From Streptomyces jumonjinensis (GTDB lineage: Bacteria; Actinomycetota; Actinomycetes; Streptomycetales; Streptomycetaceae): a stretch of DNA of 34,731 nucleotides. The notes under the pieces are model-generated. The model was given only the letters and a program-made list of their open reading frames with translations, was not told where the DNA came from and made no database searches. This document shows, in pieces, positions 1 through 8,123 of this stretch. The translations under genes were made by a program, and so were the position numbers. Location of the stretch: the NCBI RefSeq assembly GCF_009600885.1, contig NZ_VCLA01000199.1, positions 1 through 34,731 on the forward strand, written 5' to 3'. Within the stretch, counting starts at the first letter, position 1. Each line of letters opens with the position of its first letter.

Positions 1-378
1 ACCCAGCACACCAACAAACCCCCCTCCGAGCGTTACCGGATCCTTCCGCTGCGCTCCAGGAGACTGAGCAGCCGACAGCAGTGCGCCTATGGCGTTCGGG
101 TTCATCATGCGGCTTGTGGGGCCTCCAGTACGGGAATTGAGGGAGTGCAGAGCACTCCCGGCGGGTCCGCTCCGCTCCCCCGCCCAACAGCCCCCCGCCC
201 AACAGCCCCCCGGGCTACGCCCCCAGGGCCATTAAGGCCCTCTGACGCGGGCCCGGCTAGCTACAGGAGTGGGGGCCTGACACCGCCCACAGAACCAGCA
301 GAGCAGACGAAGAACACACAAAGCCCCGGCCACGGCACCGCCCGCGGCCTGGTGCTGTCAGCGCTCCGGATCAGTGCG

Positions 379-571
379 CTATGGCCCTCGCTGCGTAGCT
401 GTCCTGGAGGTGCTGGAGGAGAGCATGAGTGTGCTGAGCCAGTGGCCGGTGCTGCGTCTCATCGATGACCAAGGCCATCAAGTAGTTCAGCACCGTGGTC
501 GGCGAGCCTCAAAGCCTGATCATGTGTGAGCAGATGGAGAGCGCATCGTGTGTCATGCGCAGTCGGTGGGA
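379..571 (+). pseudogene. decayed paralogue of the gene at 1858-2154
   Basis: In one frame around 499-571 the translation contains SLIMCEQMES followed by MRSRW. This lines up with SLIICERMET and LRSQW in the gene at 1858-2154. Further upstream the DNA at about 379 (ATGGCCCTCG) resembles the start of that gene, but stops and frame changes intervene, so no full reading frame survives. Nothing else in bases 1-680 reads as a convincing gene. The GC-rich open frame at 145-468 is low-complexity (Pro/Arg/Ala) and has no good start site. Homology is seen directly; decay is inferred. Confidence 0.5.
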
Positions 572-680
572 GGTGGGAGGACATGCGCGTTCCACCCGGG
601 CAATCGGTGAGGGCTTAACCCGAGGCATGATCTACCCGTAGGGGCGCACCGAGCGTCCCACGATCATGGGGAGGGACCAG

Positions 681-962
681 ATGGCCGATTCTCCCGGCGT
701 CTACCAGTGGCCGACGTACTTTCACGAAGCGAACAACTCAGCCGTTCTGTCCATACAGGAGCACGGCCTGCTGAACCTTCCCGTCGGAACGGGGGTGCTC
801 CTCCACGGCGACCGCTACAGGGTGGTGGACTCCTGGTTCAGCTACGACCACCACGGCGTCTTCGATGACGGCTTGCACATATTCCTTGAACCGGTCGCAG
901 AGGAAGATGACCGCCTCCGGCACCTCGCCCCCGACTACTTCCGGGAAGGCCCCGACGCCTGA
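681..962 (+). CDS. small hypothetical protein (93 aa)
   Basis: A 93-residue protein of unknown function, not assigned to a family. The start at 681 is preferred over the in-frame ATG at 666 because GGGAGGGA sits a few bases upstream of 681. The protein is balanced in composition, with aromatic segments (YQWPTYFHEANN, YRVVDSWFSYDHHGVFDDG) and an acidic C-terminal half. There is no signal peptide or membrane segment. It reads as a compact cytosolic domain, perhaps of small beta-rich type, but that is a guess. It is not coupled to a neighbour, and the next genes are on the opposite strand. Confidence 0.65.
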   Translation: MADSPGVYQWPTYFHEANNSAVLSIQEHGLLNLPVGTGVLLHGDRYRVVDSWFSYDHHGVFDDGLHIFLEPVAEEDDRLRHLAPDYFREGPDA

Positions 963-1107
963 GCGCCTCAACAAGCCCGCCCGCTGCCCGATCCGGGTTG
1001 GGGGCGGTCTTGCTGCGCTTCCTCACGAAATCCTGGTCCGGCCGCGGGCCCGGGTGGTCATGGTCAGCGCCGTGGACCTGGCGGCGGAGTCGGTTCTCTG
1101 TGGCTGT

Positions 1108-1356
1108 TCAGGGGAGGCGTACGGCTTTGACGACGGTGACGGTGAGGACGGCTTCGCTGACGAGGTAGGTGATGAAGGCGATGTTCGCGACCGTGGCGTC
1201 GCGTCGGTCGCGCTCACCCCGGACTGGGCTGGAGCCGCAGCCGTACGGGGCGCGGGCGAGCACCGCCATGTCCCGGTCGAACTCCTTGCGCCGCTCCGGC
1301 GTCAGGCCGCGGAGTTCGGCATCGGCGGCGGGGGTGTAGGCGATCCGCATGGTCAT
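1108..1356 (-). CDS. RelE/ParE-superfamily toxin-like protein (82 aa)
   Basis: This 82-aa protein has the layout of RelE/ParE-type toxins: an N-terminal strand and helix (IAYTPAADAELRGL then an Arg/Glu-rich helix), an ARAPYG turn, and a C-terminal sheet with DRRDATVANIAFITYLV and AVLTVTVVKAVRL. Actinobacterial members often carry the DR(R/E)xATVAN and LTVTVV motifs. In this family toxins are ribosome-dependent mRNases or gyrase inhibitors; which applies here cannot be told. Its ATG overlaps the TGA of the upstream gene (ATGA at 1353-1356), so the two are translationally coupled, as usual for antitoxin-toxin pairs. Confidence 0.65.
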   Translation of the reverse strand: MTMRIAYTPAADAELRGLTPERRKEFDRDMAVLARAPYGCGSSPVRGERDRRDATVANIAFITYLVSEAVLTVTVVKAVRLP

Positions 1357-1682
1357 CCGGCGCTCCGGTAGGTGTCGGCCTGGTCGGCGTAGATGAGGCC
1401 GGCCATGTCCCCGGCGCGGATCCGGGCCATCTGTTCCTCCTCCCCCGGGTCCTCCGCCTGTGGGGTCCGCAGTGCCCACCGGGCGAGGATGCCGGGCAGC
1501 TCGTCCGCGCCGGCGTTCTCGGCCTCCTCCATGAACGCGGCGGCCGATTCGGCGTCGAGGGCCTCGCGGATCGCACGGATCGTCCCCGGCAACTCCACCT
1601 GCCGACCATCGCTCAACGTCGTGGTCCACGTCTTCGCCAACTCCGGCTCCCTCGCTCGTACACGGATAACCAGTCTCTCCAT
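1353..1682 (-). CDS. probable antitoxin partner of the RelE-like toxin (109 aa)
   Basis: The start ATG at 1682 is chosen because GGAGCGGAGG lies just upstream; a TTG at 1721 is an in-frame alternative. The protein has a strand-rich N-terminus (KTWTTTLSDGRQVELPGTI), a helix IRAIREAL, an acidic middle and an RIRAGDMAGLIYAD tail. It resembles the helical antitoxin-like proteins annotated in actinobacteria as DUF6247 and found beside RelE toxins; that family assignment is from memory. It is clearly related to the two tandem domains encoded at 28972-29580, which share the W..L.GR.VE.P.TI..VR..L pattern and the RLRAGDFAG motif. Confidence 0.55.
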   Translation of the reverse strand: MERLVIRVRAREPELAKTWTTTLSDGRQVELPGTIRAIREALDAESAAAFMEEAENAGADELPGILARWALRTPQAEDPGEEEQMARIRAGDMAGLIYADQADTYRSAG

Positions 1683-1857
1683 TCCCTCCGCTCCGACGCC
1701 CGCGAACCGCAGCACCGGCAACCACGATCACCCCCGGCAGTGACGCACGCGTCGCCGTGTTCGAGGACAGACCGCTCCGGCGGCGCAGCGGTGCCCATGT
1801 GCATCGGCCGGCCCGGGCGATTCCCTCGCCCCCGCGGCATCGGACAAGATCCTGGCG

Positions 1858-2154
1858 GTGGCCCTCGGCGCCGTACGCGAGGACGAGCGAGACGGCTACC
1901 CGCGGCACCTGGAAACGTTCGCCGAACGGCACCGCGCGCGCCTTCAGGAGATGCTGCGCGCGTACGGGCCGGGCAGCACACCCGCCTCCCACGGCCGCTA
2001 CACACTCGTCGGCCAGCCCGAAAGCCTGATCATCTGCGAACGGATGGAGACCGCCCCCTTCCGCCTCCGCAGCCAGTGGAACAAAGCGCTGGACAACGTC
2101 CTGCTCGACGACCTCGAATACGCATGGGGACCACGCACCCGCCTCAGCCGGTGA
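1858..2154 (+). CDS. hypothetical protein, possibly 5'-truncated (98 aa)
   Basis: A 98-residue helical, charged protein with the stretch ESLIICERMETAPFRLRS. The GTG at 1858 is the only start in frame and has no clear ribosome binding site. The same frame stays open and protein-like upstream to about 1819 (DSLAPAASDKILAV), back to a stop at 1741, so the true N-terminus may have been lost. A second, decayed copy lies at 379-571. The family is not recognised. It ends 148 bases before the next gene on the same strand. Confidence 0.45.
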   Translation: MALGAVREDERDGYPRHLETFAERHRARLQEMLRAYGPGSTPASHGRYTLVGQPESLIICERMETAPFRLRSQWNKALDNVLLDDLEYAWGPRTRLSR

Positions 2155-2301
2155 ACCTCTGGGGCACACGTCGACGGGCCGCGCGGAAGACTCCGTGAGG
2201 CCCGTCGCTGTGCGGGGGTCTGCGTGTGGGCGCCGCCCCGTAGTGGTGAATCAGGCGGGGAAGTCCGCCGCCGCGGGGTCACGTCCGCTACAAGGGGCGG
2301 T

Positions 2302-2772
2302 ATGACAATAGGAGACGACCCGTGGATGGTCGATGCGATGTGGCGGGCGGCCGACCTGACGCGGGCCTACCTCGCCCAGGACCGCACCCGGATCGCGGAC
2401 TGCCTCGCAGACCTGGACACCGGCCAGCTGGAGCGCGTGCTCGCCTGGCTGGTCCTCACCCACGACGATCTCTTCGACGACCTCGGCGAGCCGCCGATGA
2501 CCGTGCGCGAGATCGACACGGCCGCGGCCCTGGCACCCGTGGAGACCGAGCTCGCGACGACAGCAGCCGTACGCCGGGTCACCGCCGGGAAGACCGGACT
2601 CGCCCACGCGGTAGAAGAGCTCACACTCCTGGACCAGATCCACACCGTCGCCATCTGCACCGCGGTCATCCTGCTGGAAGCACACGGCCGCACCCACGCC
2701 CTGAAACACGCCGACACACAGACCGCGGACTACGAACGGATGGGCCACCCCCGCCCCTACACCATCACCTGA
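2302..2772 (+). CDS. hypothetical helical protein (156 aa)
   Basis: The start ATG at 2302 follows a purine-rich AAGGGGCGG; an internal ATG at 2326 is possible. The 156-aa product is predicted by eye to be largely alpha-helical (MWRAADLTRAYLAQDRTRIA, LERVLAWLVLTHDDLFDDL, LDQIHTVAICTAVILLEAHG), soluble and acidic. The family is not recognised. Short helical proteins of this type are common on Streptomyces accessory replicons. It stands alone, with convergent minus-strand genes downstream. Confidence 0.55.
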   Translation: MTIGDDPWMVDAMWRAADLTRAYLAQDRTRIADCLADLDTGQLERVLAWLVLTHDDLFDDLGEPPMTVREIDTAAALAPVETELATTAAVRRVTAGKTGLAHAVEELTLLDQIHTVAICTAVILLEAHGRTHALKHADTQTADYERMGHPRPYTIT

Positions 2773-2824
2773 CAGTGCGCCGATCCCCCGGGCCCTGTGC
2801 ACCACGGCCGGCCACCGGATCCGT

Positions 2825-3451
2825 TCACGCGCCATAGAGGTACGTGTACCCGATCCACCGTAGAGCTGGTGTCCGAAGGGCACGGCGGCGGTTCTGTCGT
2901 GCTCGTCGTCGCCGTGCCCCTCCGCCCAGGCCGGATCTACGCCACCGCGGCGGGTCGCCGGACGCCGCGCGCACCATGCTCAGCATCACGCGCCCGAGCG
3001 CCTCCGCCTCGTCCTGGTCCAGGGTGACGTGGTCCCCGTCCCCGGCGCGCCGCAGCACCGCGGACAGCATCTCGTGGTCGGCGGCGCCGCGCGCGCCCTC
3101 GAAGGGCGAGTGCAGGACCAGCGACAACGCCTGCCGCACCCAGCAGGCGACGGTGGCCCCGTCTCCCACTGGCCACGGGCAGTCGGGGTCCTGACCGAGC
3201 TCGCCCAGCGCCTCCGCCAGCGTCCCAAACTCCGGGCCGGGGCTCGGGCAGGCCGCGCGGTCGAGTGCGTCGGCGAACACGGCGAGCAGCGTAATGTCCG
3301 CGTCGGCCACATCGACGGTGGTCAGGTGCACCACCGCCCCACCGTCAGGGCCCACCGAGGGGCGCGGCGGCGGGGGGTGTGGGCGCTGGCTCGACCGCAC
3401 GGGCGCTCGTGCTGTGGTTGGTTCATGCGGCTGCATCGGGCGGGAGGACAC
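2825..3451 (-). CDS. hypothetical protein (208 aa)
   Basis: This reading frame follows the nuclease-like gene on the same strand and overlaps its 3' end by 29 bases; GAGGTG sits 7 nt before the GTG start at 3451. An ATG at 3436 is an alternative start. The N-terminal 40 residues are Pro/Arg-rich, the middle is helical (ADITLLAVFADALDRA, VACWVRQALSLVLHS, EALGRVMLSMVRAASG), and the last 40 residues are Arg-rich and may be readthrough. No recognised domain. Placement in a probable two-gene unit with the nuclease candidate is the only functional hint. Confidence 0.45.
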   Translation of the reverse strand: MSSRPMQPHEPTTARAPVRSSQRPHPPPPRPSVGPDGGAVVHLTTVDVADADITLLAVFADALDRAACPSPGPEFGTLAEALGELGQDPDCPWPVGDGATVACWVRQALSLVLHSPFEGARGAADHEMLSAVLRRAGDGDHVTLDQDEAEALGRVMLSMVRAASGDPPRWRRSGLGGGARRRRARQNRRRALRTPALRWIGYTYLYGA

Positions 3452-3941
3452 GGCCGAACACCTCGTCGAAGGTGTGAGCCGTGTGTGTCCGGACGAGGTG
3501 GAAAGCGCCGCTTCGGTGGCGCAAGGCGTGGGCGGTGTAGTGGAGGACTTCCGCGGGGGTGAGGACCTTCATATCGCCGAAGACGTAGTAGAGCGGGGTG
3601 GGGGCGTGGGTGGCGGTGAACTGCAGGCCGGCGTTGAGGGTGGCGGCGCTGATGGCGTAGCGGTCGGTGTGGGTGGAGGGGAGGCGGGTCTTGGCATCTA
3701 TGGTGACGAGTTCGGCGCCGCGGGCGGCGATCAGGTCCGGGAACTGGCGGAGTGCGGAGCGGCTGCGGCTCAGCGCGTCCTGTACTGCGGGTGGGTAGGT
3801 GCCCTGGCCGACGGGGTGGACGGTCCAGCCGCGTGCCAGGAGGGCGTCGGCGAGCCTTCGTTCGTGCGCTTCGCCGATGGACTTGCGGTGGTGCCACTGC
3901 GTCACGTCGGTTCCTCCTTGGCCGAGTTCGGGTAGCGTCAT
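3423..3941 (-). CDS. PD-(D/E)XK-like nuclease candidate (172 aa)
   Basis: Starting at the ATG at 3941 (AGAGG 11 nt upstream), the 172-aa protein has an N-terminal helix with E..HERRLADALLARGW, typical of the conserved Glu helix of restriction-endonuclease-fold proteins. FPDLIAARGAELVTIDAKTR then supplies the PD and D-x-K elements of a PD-(D/E)XK active site. The C-terminal half contains YYVFGDMKVLTPAEVLHYTAH. This suggests a small single-domain endonuclease acting on DNA, such as a restriction, repair or resolvase-like enzyme. It is divergent from the Cys-cluster protein and helicase genes, with only 47 bases between starts, so co-regulation is plausible. The fold call is inference from motifs. 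Confidence 0.6.
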   Translation of the reverse strand: MTLPELGQGGTDVTQWHHRKSIGEAHERRLADALLARGWTVHPVGQGTYPPAVQDALSRSRSALRQFPDLIAARGAELVTIDAKTRLPSTHTDRYAISAATLNAGLQFTATHAPTPLYYVFGDMKVLTPAEVLHYTAHALRHRSGAFHLVRTHTAHTFDEVFGRVLPPDAAA

Positions 3942-3975
3942 ACGAAAAGTTGCCTCTTCGTATTGCGCTCGTGGA

Positions 3976-3981
3976 TAGGAT
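3976..3981 (+). promoter_or_regulatory. -10 element of a probable leaderless promoter
   Basis: TAGGAT lies exactly 7 nt before the ATG at 3989. In actinobacteria a TANNNT box at this distance is the signature of leaderless transcripts that begin at the A of the start codon. No good Shine-Dalgarno sequence serves that ATG, which fits. A -35 TTGCCT is present, but at a long spacing of 20 nt. Confidence 0.5.
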
Positions 3982-3988
3982 GCCTCAC

Positions 3989-4900
3989 ATGACGGCATAC
4001 GCTGACCCACGTTTTCGTCCCACGCTTTGGCCGGGGACACCGGTCCCGCTGCCGGAACTCACCCCACTCGCCGGTGCGCGGGCCGATGGGGACTGGATCG
4101 TGTGGGACATCGGCAACCCGATGGACTTCGAACAGGAGACTGCCTGCCTGCCTGAGGACTTCTATATGCGCGAGCTCATGGAGGCAGATCCCCGCGACCT
4201 GGTGACCGTGGCGGGCTGGATGAGCCGGTACGGGCACCTCGGCGACATCGATTCCGGCAGCTGGGACGAGGAAGAACTCCAGCGGCTGCGCGACCTCGAG
4301 GACCGCGAGCACCCCAGGTTCGGGCCGTGGTCGATTCATGGCGACCTCGTGCAGTTCCACGTCAGCGAGGCCCAGGAAGCGATCGCCACATGGCTGAGCC
4401 TGCGCCGGCCCGGCGGTCTCGACGACCTCGTCGAGATGGACGTCACCGAAGAGCGCTTGGCCCAAGAGCAGGAAGCGAACAGCGACCACGACCAGTCGTA
4501 CCCTCGGGACCTCGACGACCTGCGCAGCATCCTGCTGTGGCTGCGCCTGGCCCAGCTTCGCGGAGCCCTCGGCAGCGGCCTCGCACCCTTCAGCGTCGGC
4601 CTCAATACGCTGACCGAGCGCCGACCGTCAGTGCTGTCGGTGGCCTTCCTCCAGCTCTACAACCACCTCGCCGAGAAGGCCACGATCCGCGAGTGCGCCA
4701 ACGAGACCTGCCGCCGCGCCTACGTACGCCAGCGCGGTCGCGCCGAGTACGGGCAGAACCGCACCACCGGCACCAAGTACTGCACCCGCGAATGCGCGCG
4801 CGCCCAGGCCCAGCGCGAACACCGCCGACGCCGCAGGGCGGCTGCCGCTGCCCCGCCTGATCCCAGCCGTGCGGGCACGAACCGCGGAGGCCGAGCGTGA
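3989..4900 (+). CDS. protein with C-terminal Cys cluster (CGNR-like zinc finger), 303 aa
   Basis: The start at 3989 is preferred over an ATG at 3980 because of the TAGGAT box 7 nt upstream (leaderless). The first 230 residues are acidic with Trp-rich segments (DGDWIVWDIGNPMDFE) and no recognised fold. Residues about 234-285 contain ECANETCRRAYVRQRGR then KYCTRECARAQAQREHRRR, a C-x4-C...C-x3-C cluster followed by a basic helix. This resembles the CGNR zinc finger at the end of actinobacterial regulators of the ABATE type. The likely role is nucleic acid binding or regulation. Its stop overlaps the helicase start (GTGA at 4897-4900), so the two are co-translated and probably work together. Confidence 0.65.
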   Translation: MTAYADPRFRPTLWPGTPVPLPELTPLAGARADGDWIVWDIGNPMDFEQETACLPEDFYMRELMEADPRDLVTVAGWMSRYGHLGDIDSGSWDEEELQRLRDLEDREHPRFGPWSIHGDLVQFHVSEAQEAIATWLSLRRPGGLDDLVEMDVTEERLAQEQEANSDHDQSYPRDLDDLRSILLWLRLAQLRGALGSGLAPFSVGLNTLTERRPSVLSVAFLQLYNHLAEKATIRECANETCRRAYVRQRGRAEYGQNRTTGTKYCTRECARAQAQREHRRRRRAAAAAPPDPSRAGTNRGGRA

Positions 4901-7404
4901 CCGGGCACCTGTACCCGCACCAGCGCCAGGCCGTAGATGCGATCACGCGCGCACTCACCCTCAGGCCGTCGTCTGCCATGATCCCGGAGCAGGGCCTGCG
5001 GACGCAGGTGATCATGGCGACCGGGTCGGGGAAGACCCGGGTCGCGGCCCGCAGCGCGGAGAAGCTCCGTGCGGGCCGGGTGCTGGTGCTCGTCCCCTCG
5101 CTGGATCTGCTCATCCAGACCGAGGCCGCGTGGCGCGAGGGGGGCCGCCGGGGGTCGATGATCGGGGTGTCCTCGCTGCGGGGTGAGGAGGTGCCCTTCC
5201 CCAACACCACGGACGTGGGCGAGCTGGTGGAGTGGACGCGGGGCCTGGACAAGGTGACCGTGTACGCCACGTACGCCAGCCTCGGTCTGGGGACGCTGGA
5301 GCGGGCACACGCCGGCGGCCTCGCGGCCTGGGACCTGATCGTCGTGGACGAGGCCCACCGCGTTTCGGGCCGGATCGGGAAGCCGTGGGCGGTCGTCCAC
5401 GACAACCAGAAGATCCCGTCCCTGCGCCGCCTCTACATGACCGCCACGCCCCGCCTGTGGCAGCTCGGGAACGAGGACGAGGCCGGCGCACCCGGCGAGC
5501 TGGTCGCGAGCATGGAAGACGACCCCGACGGGCCCTTCGGCAGCAGGGCGTTCACCCTGACCCTCTCGGAGGCGATCGACCGGGGGATCTGTGCCCCCTA
5601 CCAGGTGGTGTGCGTGGACATCACCGACACCGCGCTCCAGGCCGCGCAGCTCCTGGGCGCTGAGGGCCGCTCGGACGAGGTCCGCGGGGCGCGGCTCGCC
5701 GCGCTCCAGACCGCGCTGCTCAAGGCGTCGTCGGAGGAAGGGTTCCGGCGCACGCTCGTCTTCCACCACGTCGTCAAGGAGGCCGAGGCCTTCGCGGCCG
5801 GCCTTCCCGACGTCGCCGCGCAGCTGCACGCCGCCGACTCCGAGCTGTACCCGCGCACGATCTGGGCGGACTGGCTGTGCGGCGAGCACAAGCCGGGCCA
5901 CAGGCGGCGGGTCCTCGGGGAGTTCGCCGACGGCATCGCGATGGACGGCACGGTCGTGGAGAAGGGCTTCCTGGGCTCGGTGAAGGTGCTGGGCGAGGGC
6001 GTCGACACCAAGAACTGCGACTCCGTCTACTGGGCCGACGTGCGTGGCTCGATGCCCGACCTCGTCCAGGCCGTGGGCCGCGCGCTGCGGATGCAGCCCG
6101 GCGAGGGCAAGGTCGCATCCCTCGTGGTGCCGGTGCTGCTCGGTCCCGGCGAGACCGCGGACAACATGCTCACCTCCCGGGCGTTCGGCGGGCTGGCGAA
6201 GCTTCTGGAGGCGCTCAGGGCACACGACGCCCGGGTAGTGGAGCAGCTCGCCGAACAGCAGGCTCCCAGCGCCTACAAGCCCGTCCAGAAGGCCGCGCAG
6301 GGCAAGGAGGGCCAGGGCGAGGAGAACGGGTCCGGCGGGCCGTCGACCCCGGCGCGGAATCTGCTGAAGTTCTCCACCCCGCGCGACCCGGCGCAGCTGG
6401 CGGCGTTCATCAACCTGCGGGTGCTCAACCCGGAGCATGAGCACTGGCGGCGCGGGGTAGAGGCGGCCGTCATCTTCGCGCGCGAGCACGGCGACCTGAA
6501 GGTGCCGTTCACGTACCGCGTGCCCGAGGGTGAAGAGGCGGAGGGGGTCGGGTGGCCGGCCTCGCTCGCGAACTTCCCCCTGGGGCAGTGGATCGCCGAC
6601 AACCGGCGCTTCTACGCCCGCGGGGACATGGACGAGGACCGCATCAGGCAGCTGGAGAAGCTGGGCATGGTGTGGTCGCACTTCGACGTCGCGTGGGAGG
6701 AGGGCCTGTCCGCCGCGCGCGGGTGGGCCGGGACGAACGGGCACCTCCTGGCCCCGCTGGATGCCACGCACCAGGGGTACCGGGTGGGGATCTGGCTGAA
6801 GAACGCGCGGGCCGCCGCCCGGAAGGCCGCCGAGATCGAACAGCGGCGCGCCGAGGGCCTGCGCGTGGAGTCGTCGGCCGGGGCGCTGACGACCGAGCGG
6901 CGCGAGCAGCTGGAGGACATCGACCCGTCGTGGTGCCCGAGCTGGGCGGTGGAGTGGCAGCGGGCCTTCCACCTCGTCCGGCTCCACCTGGAGGAGGTCG
7001 GCGGCGAGCTGCCGACAGAGCCGGGTGACGTCGTGCACCAGGGCGAGGACCTCGGACGGTGGGTCCGCTCGGTCCGGCTCGGCTGGGACAACCTCACCAC
7101 TGTGCAGCAGTGGATGTGTGAGCAGGTCCTCGGGATCGAGCCCGCGGCCGAGGACGAGAAGCCGCCCCCGCGCCGTACGCAGGCCGACAAATGGGCGCTG
7201 AACTACGAGGCCGCCCAGCAGTTCTACGAGCGCGAGGGCCACCTCCGGGTACCGCGCAAGCACGTCGAACGGATCATCGGCGACGACCACGAGGAGCGGG
7301 AACACAAGCTGGGGGCCTGGATCGGGAACCAGCGAAGCCGCGCCGCGACCCTGTCCCCGGAGCGGACGGAGCAGCTATCCGCGATCGGCATGCGGTGGTC
7401 GTGA
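4897..7404 (+). CDS. SF2 DEAD/DEAH helicase with helicase-associated repeats (835 aa)
   Basis: An ATP-dependent nucleic acid translocase or helicase. Motif I ATGSGKT is at residues 41-47, motif II DEAH at 151-154, motif III (MTATP) near 180 and the motif VI region QAVGRALRM near 391. The C-terminal 320 residues hold about four helicase-associated (HA) repeats, of the type W..G...A..F...HGDLKVP...LG.WI...R, ending in LSAIGMRWS. This architecture is common in Streptomyces accessory and terminal regions. The GTG start overlaps the stop of the upstream Cys-cluster gene by 4 bases. The last repeat is duplicated at 8636-8848. The role could be defence, mobile-element maintenance or DNA repair; the sequence alone does not decide. 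Confidence 0.88.
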   Translation: MTGHLYPHQRQAVDAITRALTLRPSSAMIPEQGLRTQVIMATGSGKTRVAARSAEKLRAGRVLVLVPSLDLLIQTEAAWREGGRRGSMIGVSSLRGEEVPFPNTTDVGELVEWTRGLDKVTVYATYASLGLGTLERAHAGGLAAWDLIVVDEAHRVSGRIGKPWAVVHDNQKIPSLRRLYMTATPRLWQLGNEDEAGAPGELVASMEDDPDGPFGSRAFTLTLSEAIDRGICAPYQVVCVDITDTALQAAQLLGAEGRSDEVRGARLAALQTALLKASSEEGFRRTLVFHHVVKEAEAFAAGLPDVAAQLHAADSELYPRTIWADWLCGEHKPGHRRRVLGEFADGIAMDGTVVEKGFLGSVKVLGEGVDTKNCDSVYWADVRGSMPDLVQAVGRALRMQPGEGKVASLVVPVLLGPGETADNMLTSRAFGGLAKLLEALRAHDARVVEQLAEQQAPSAYKPVQKAAQGKEGQGEENGSGGPSTPARNLLKFSTPRDPAQLAAFINLRVLNPEHEHWRRGVEAAVIFAREHGDLKVPFTYRVPEGEEAEGVGWPASLANFPLGQWIADNRRFYARGDMDEDRIRQLEKLGMVWSHFDVAWEEGLSAARGWAGTNGHLLAPLDATHQGYRVGIWLKNARAAARKAAEIEQRRAEGLRVESSAGALTTERREQLEDIDPSWCPSWAVEWQRAFHLVRLHLEEVGGELPTEPGDVVHQGEDLGRWVRSVRLGWDNLTTVQQWMCEQVLGIEPAAEDEKPPPRRTQADKWALNYEAAQQFYEREGHLRVPRKHVERIIGDDHEEREHKLGAWIGNQRSRAATLSPERTEQLSAIGMRWS
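7207..7404 (+). repeat. helicase tail, first copy of a direct duplication
   Basis: This 198-base segment encodes the last helicase-associated repeat. It is copied in direct orientation at about 8651-8848 with high protein identity (HLRVPRKHVERI and GNQRSRAATL are shared exactly). In both places a small frame begins at the overlapping TGATG. Confidence 0.8.
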
Positions 7405-7550
7405 TGGGCACCATCGTCATCGCGGTCGTCGTGCTCATGACCGGCTATTTGCTCGGACGCCAGCACAGTCGCTCTTCAGGTTGGTTGGCCGATCGGGCTG
7501 CCTATCGTCGCGGTTCGCTCCGACCTGCAGGATGGGGCACAAGCCGATGA
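7404..7550 (+). CDS. small membrane protein coupled to the helicase (48 aa)
   Basis: The ATG at 7404 overlaps the helicase stop (TGATG), so translation would be coupled. The product is 48 aa, with an N-terminal hydrophobic span (MGTIVIAVVVLMTGYLLG) and a short basic, Trp-containing tail. The family is unknown. A related small frame follows the duplicated helicase tail at 8848, in the same TGATG arrangement. That supports the arrangement being ancestral, although the second product has diverged strongly. Confidence 0.45.
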   Translation: MGTIVIAVVVLMTGYLLGRQHSRSSGWLADRAAYRRGSLRPAGWGTSR

Positions 7551-7574
7551 AGGCATCGCTGGCGCGAGAGGGTT

Positions 7575-8000
7575 CTACTTTCCGGTAGGCAGTGGTCGCT
7601 CGCTGTCAGGGTGGTAGATCCGGTAGGCGCCTCGGTCGTACTCAAGATAGACGTCATGAACCCGTCCTTGATCGTCCGACTCCAGCGGCGACAGCGTGCC
7701 GTCGGCATTGATGAGCCAGCCGACAAGAGGTTCAGACCAGATAGTGCCATCCTCGTTGGTGTGCTCGACTCGCCATCCGTCAGCAGGCAGGGCACCGATC
7801 GGGCGGGAGACCTTGCTGAGCATCGAGAAATGCGGCAGGTCCGACGCTCGGCACAGCCCTTGCTGACTCACGACGAGGGGGTAACCCTCGTCGTCCCAGG
7901 CGACCACCGGGTCTTCGAAGTGGTTCACGTGTCGGACGCCATCGGGCGTCGTGCTCTCGTACTGCGATATGGCTACATATGGCTGCGTGTTGGGGATCAT
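7575..8000 (-). CDS. hypothetical protein (141 aa)
   Basis: Starts at the ATG at 8000 with GAGGAGA upstream. The 141-aa product is acidic and rich in aromatics and Asp, with strand-like segments (VAWDDEGYPLVVS, WLINADGTLSPLE, VYLEYDRGAYRIYH). It looks like a small beta-rich cytosolic domain. No family is recognised. Its DNA appears less GC-rich than the flanking helicase sequence, and with the next gene it lies between two copies of the helicase tail, which suggests acquisition as a cassette. Confidence 0.65.
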   Translation of the reverse strand: MIPNTQPYVAISQYESTTPDGVRHVNHFEDPVVAWDDEGYPLVVSQQGLCRASDLPHFSMLSKVSRPIGALPADGWRVEHTNEDGTIWSEPLVGWLINADGTLSPLESDDQGRVHDVYLEYDRGAYRIYHPDSERPLPTGK

Positions 8001-8123
8001 CGCTGTCTCCTCAGCTGAGCTCGATACGAGGAGAGGCTACTGCGTGATCCACCGCGTCGGCGTCGGTCTCGCCATCCGAACTGGGAGACCGACGCGGAGC
8101 GCGTTGCAGAGGCCGGAGTATGA

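Noticed and set aside
4720..7305. 861-aa minus-strand open frame across the helicase gene
   Set aside because: It is an antisense artefact of GC-rich codon bias. It lacks domain motifs, while the plus strand carries clear helicase motifs throughout.
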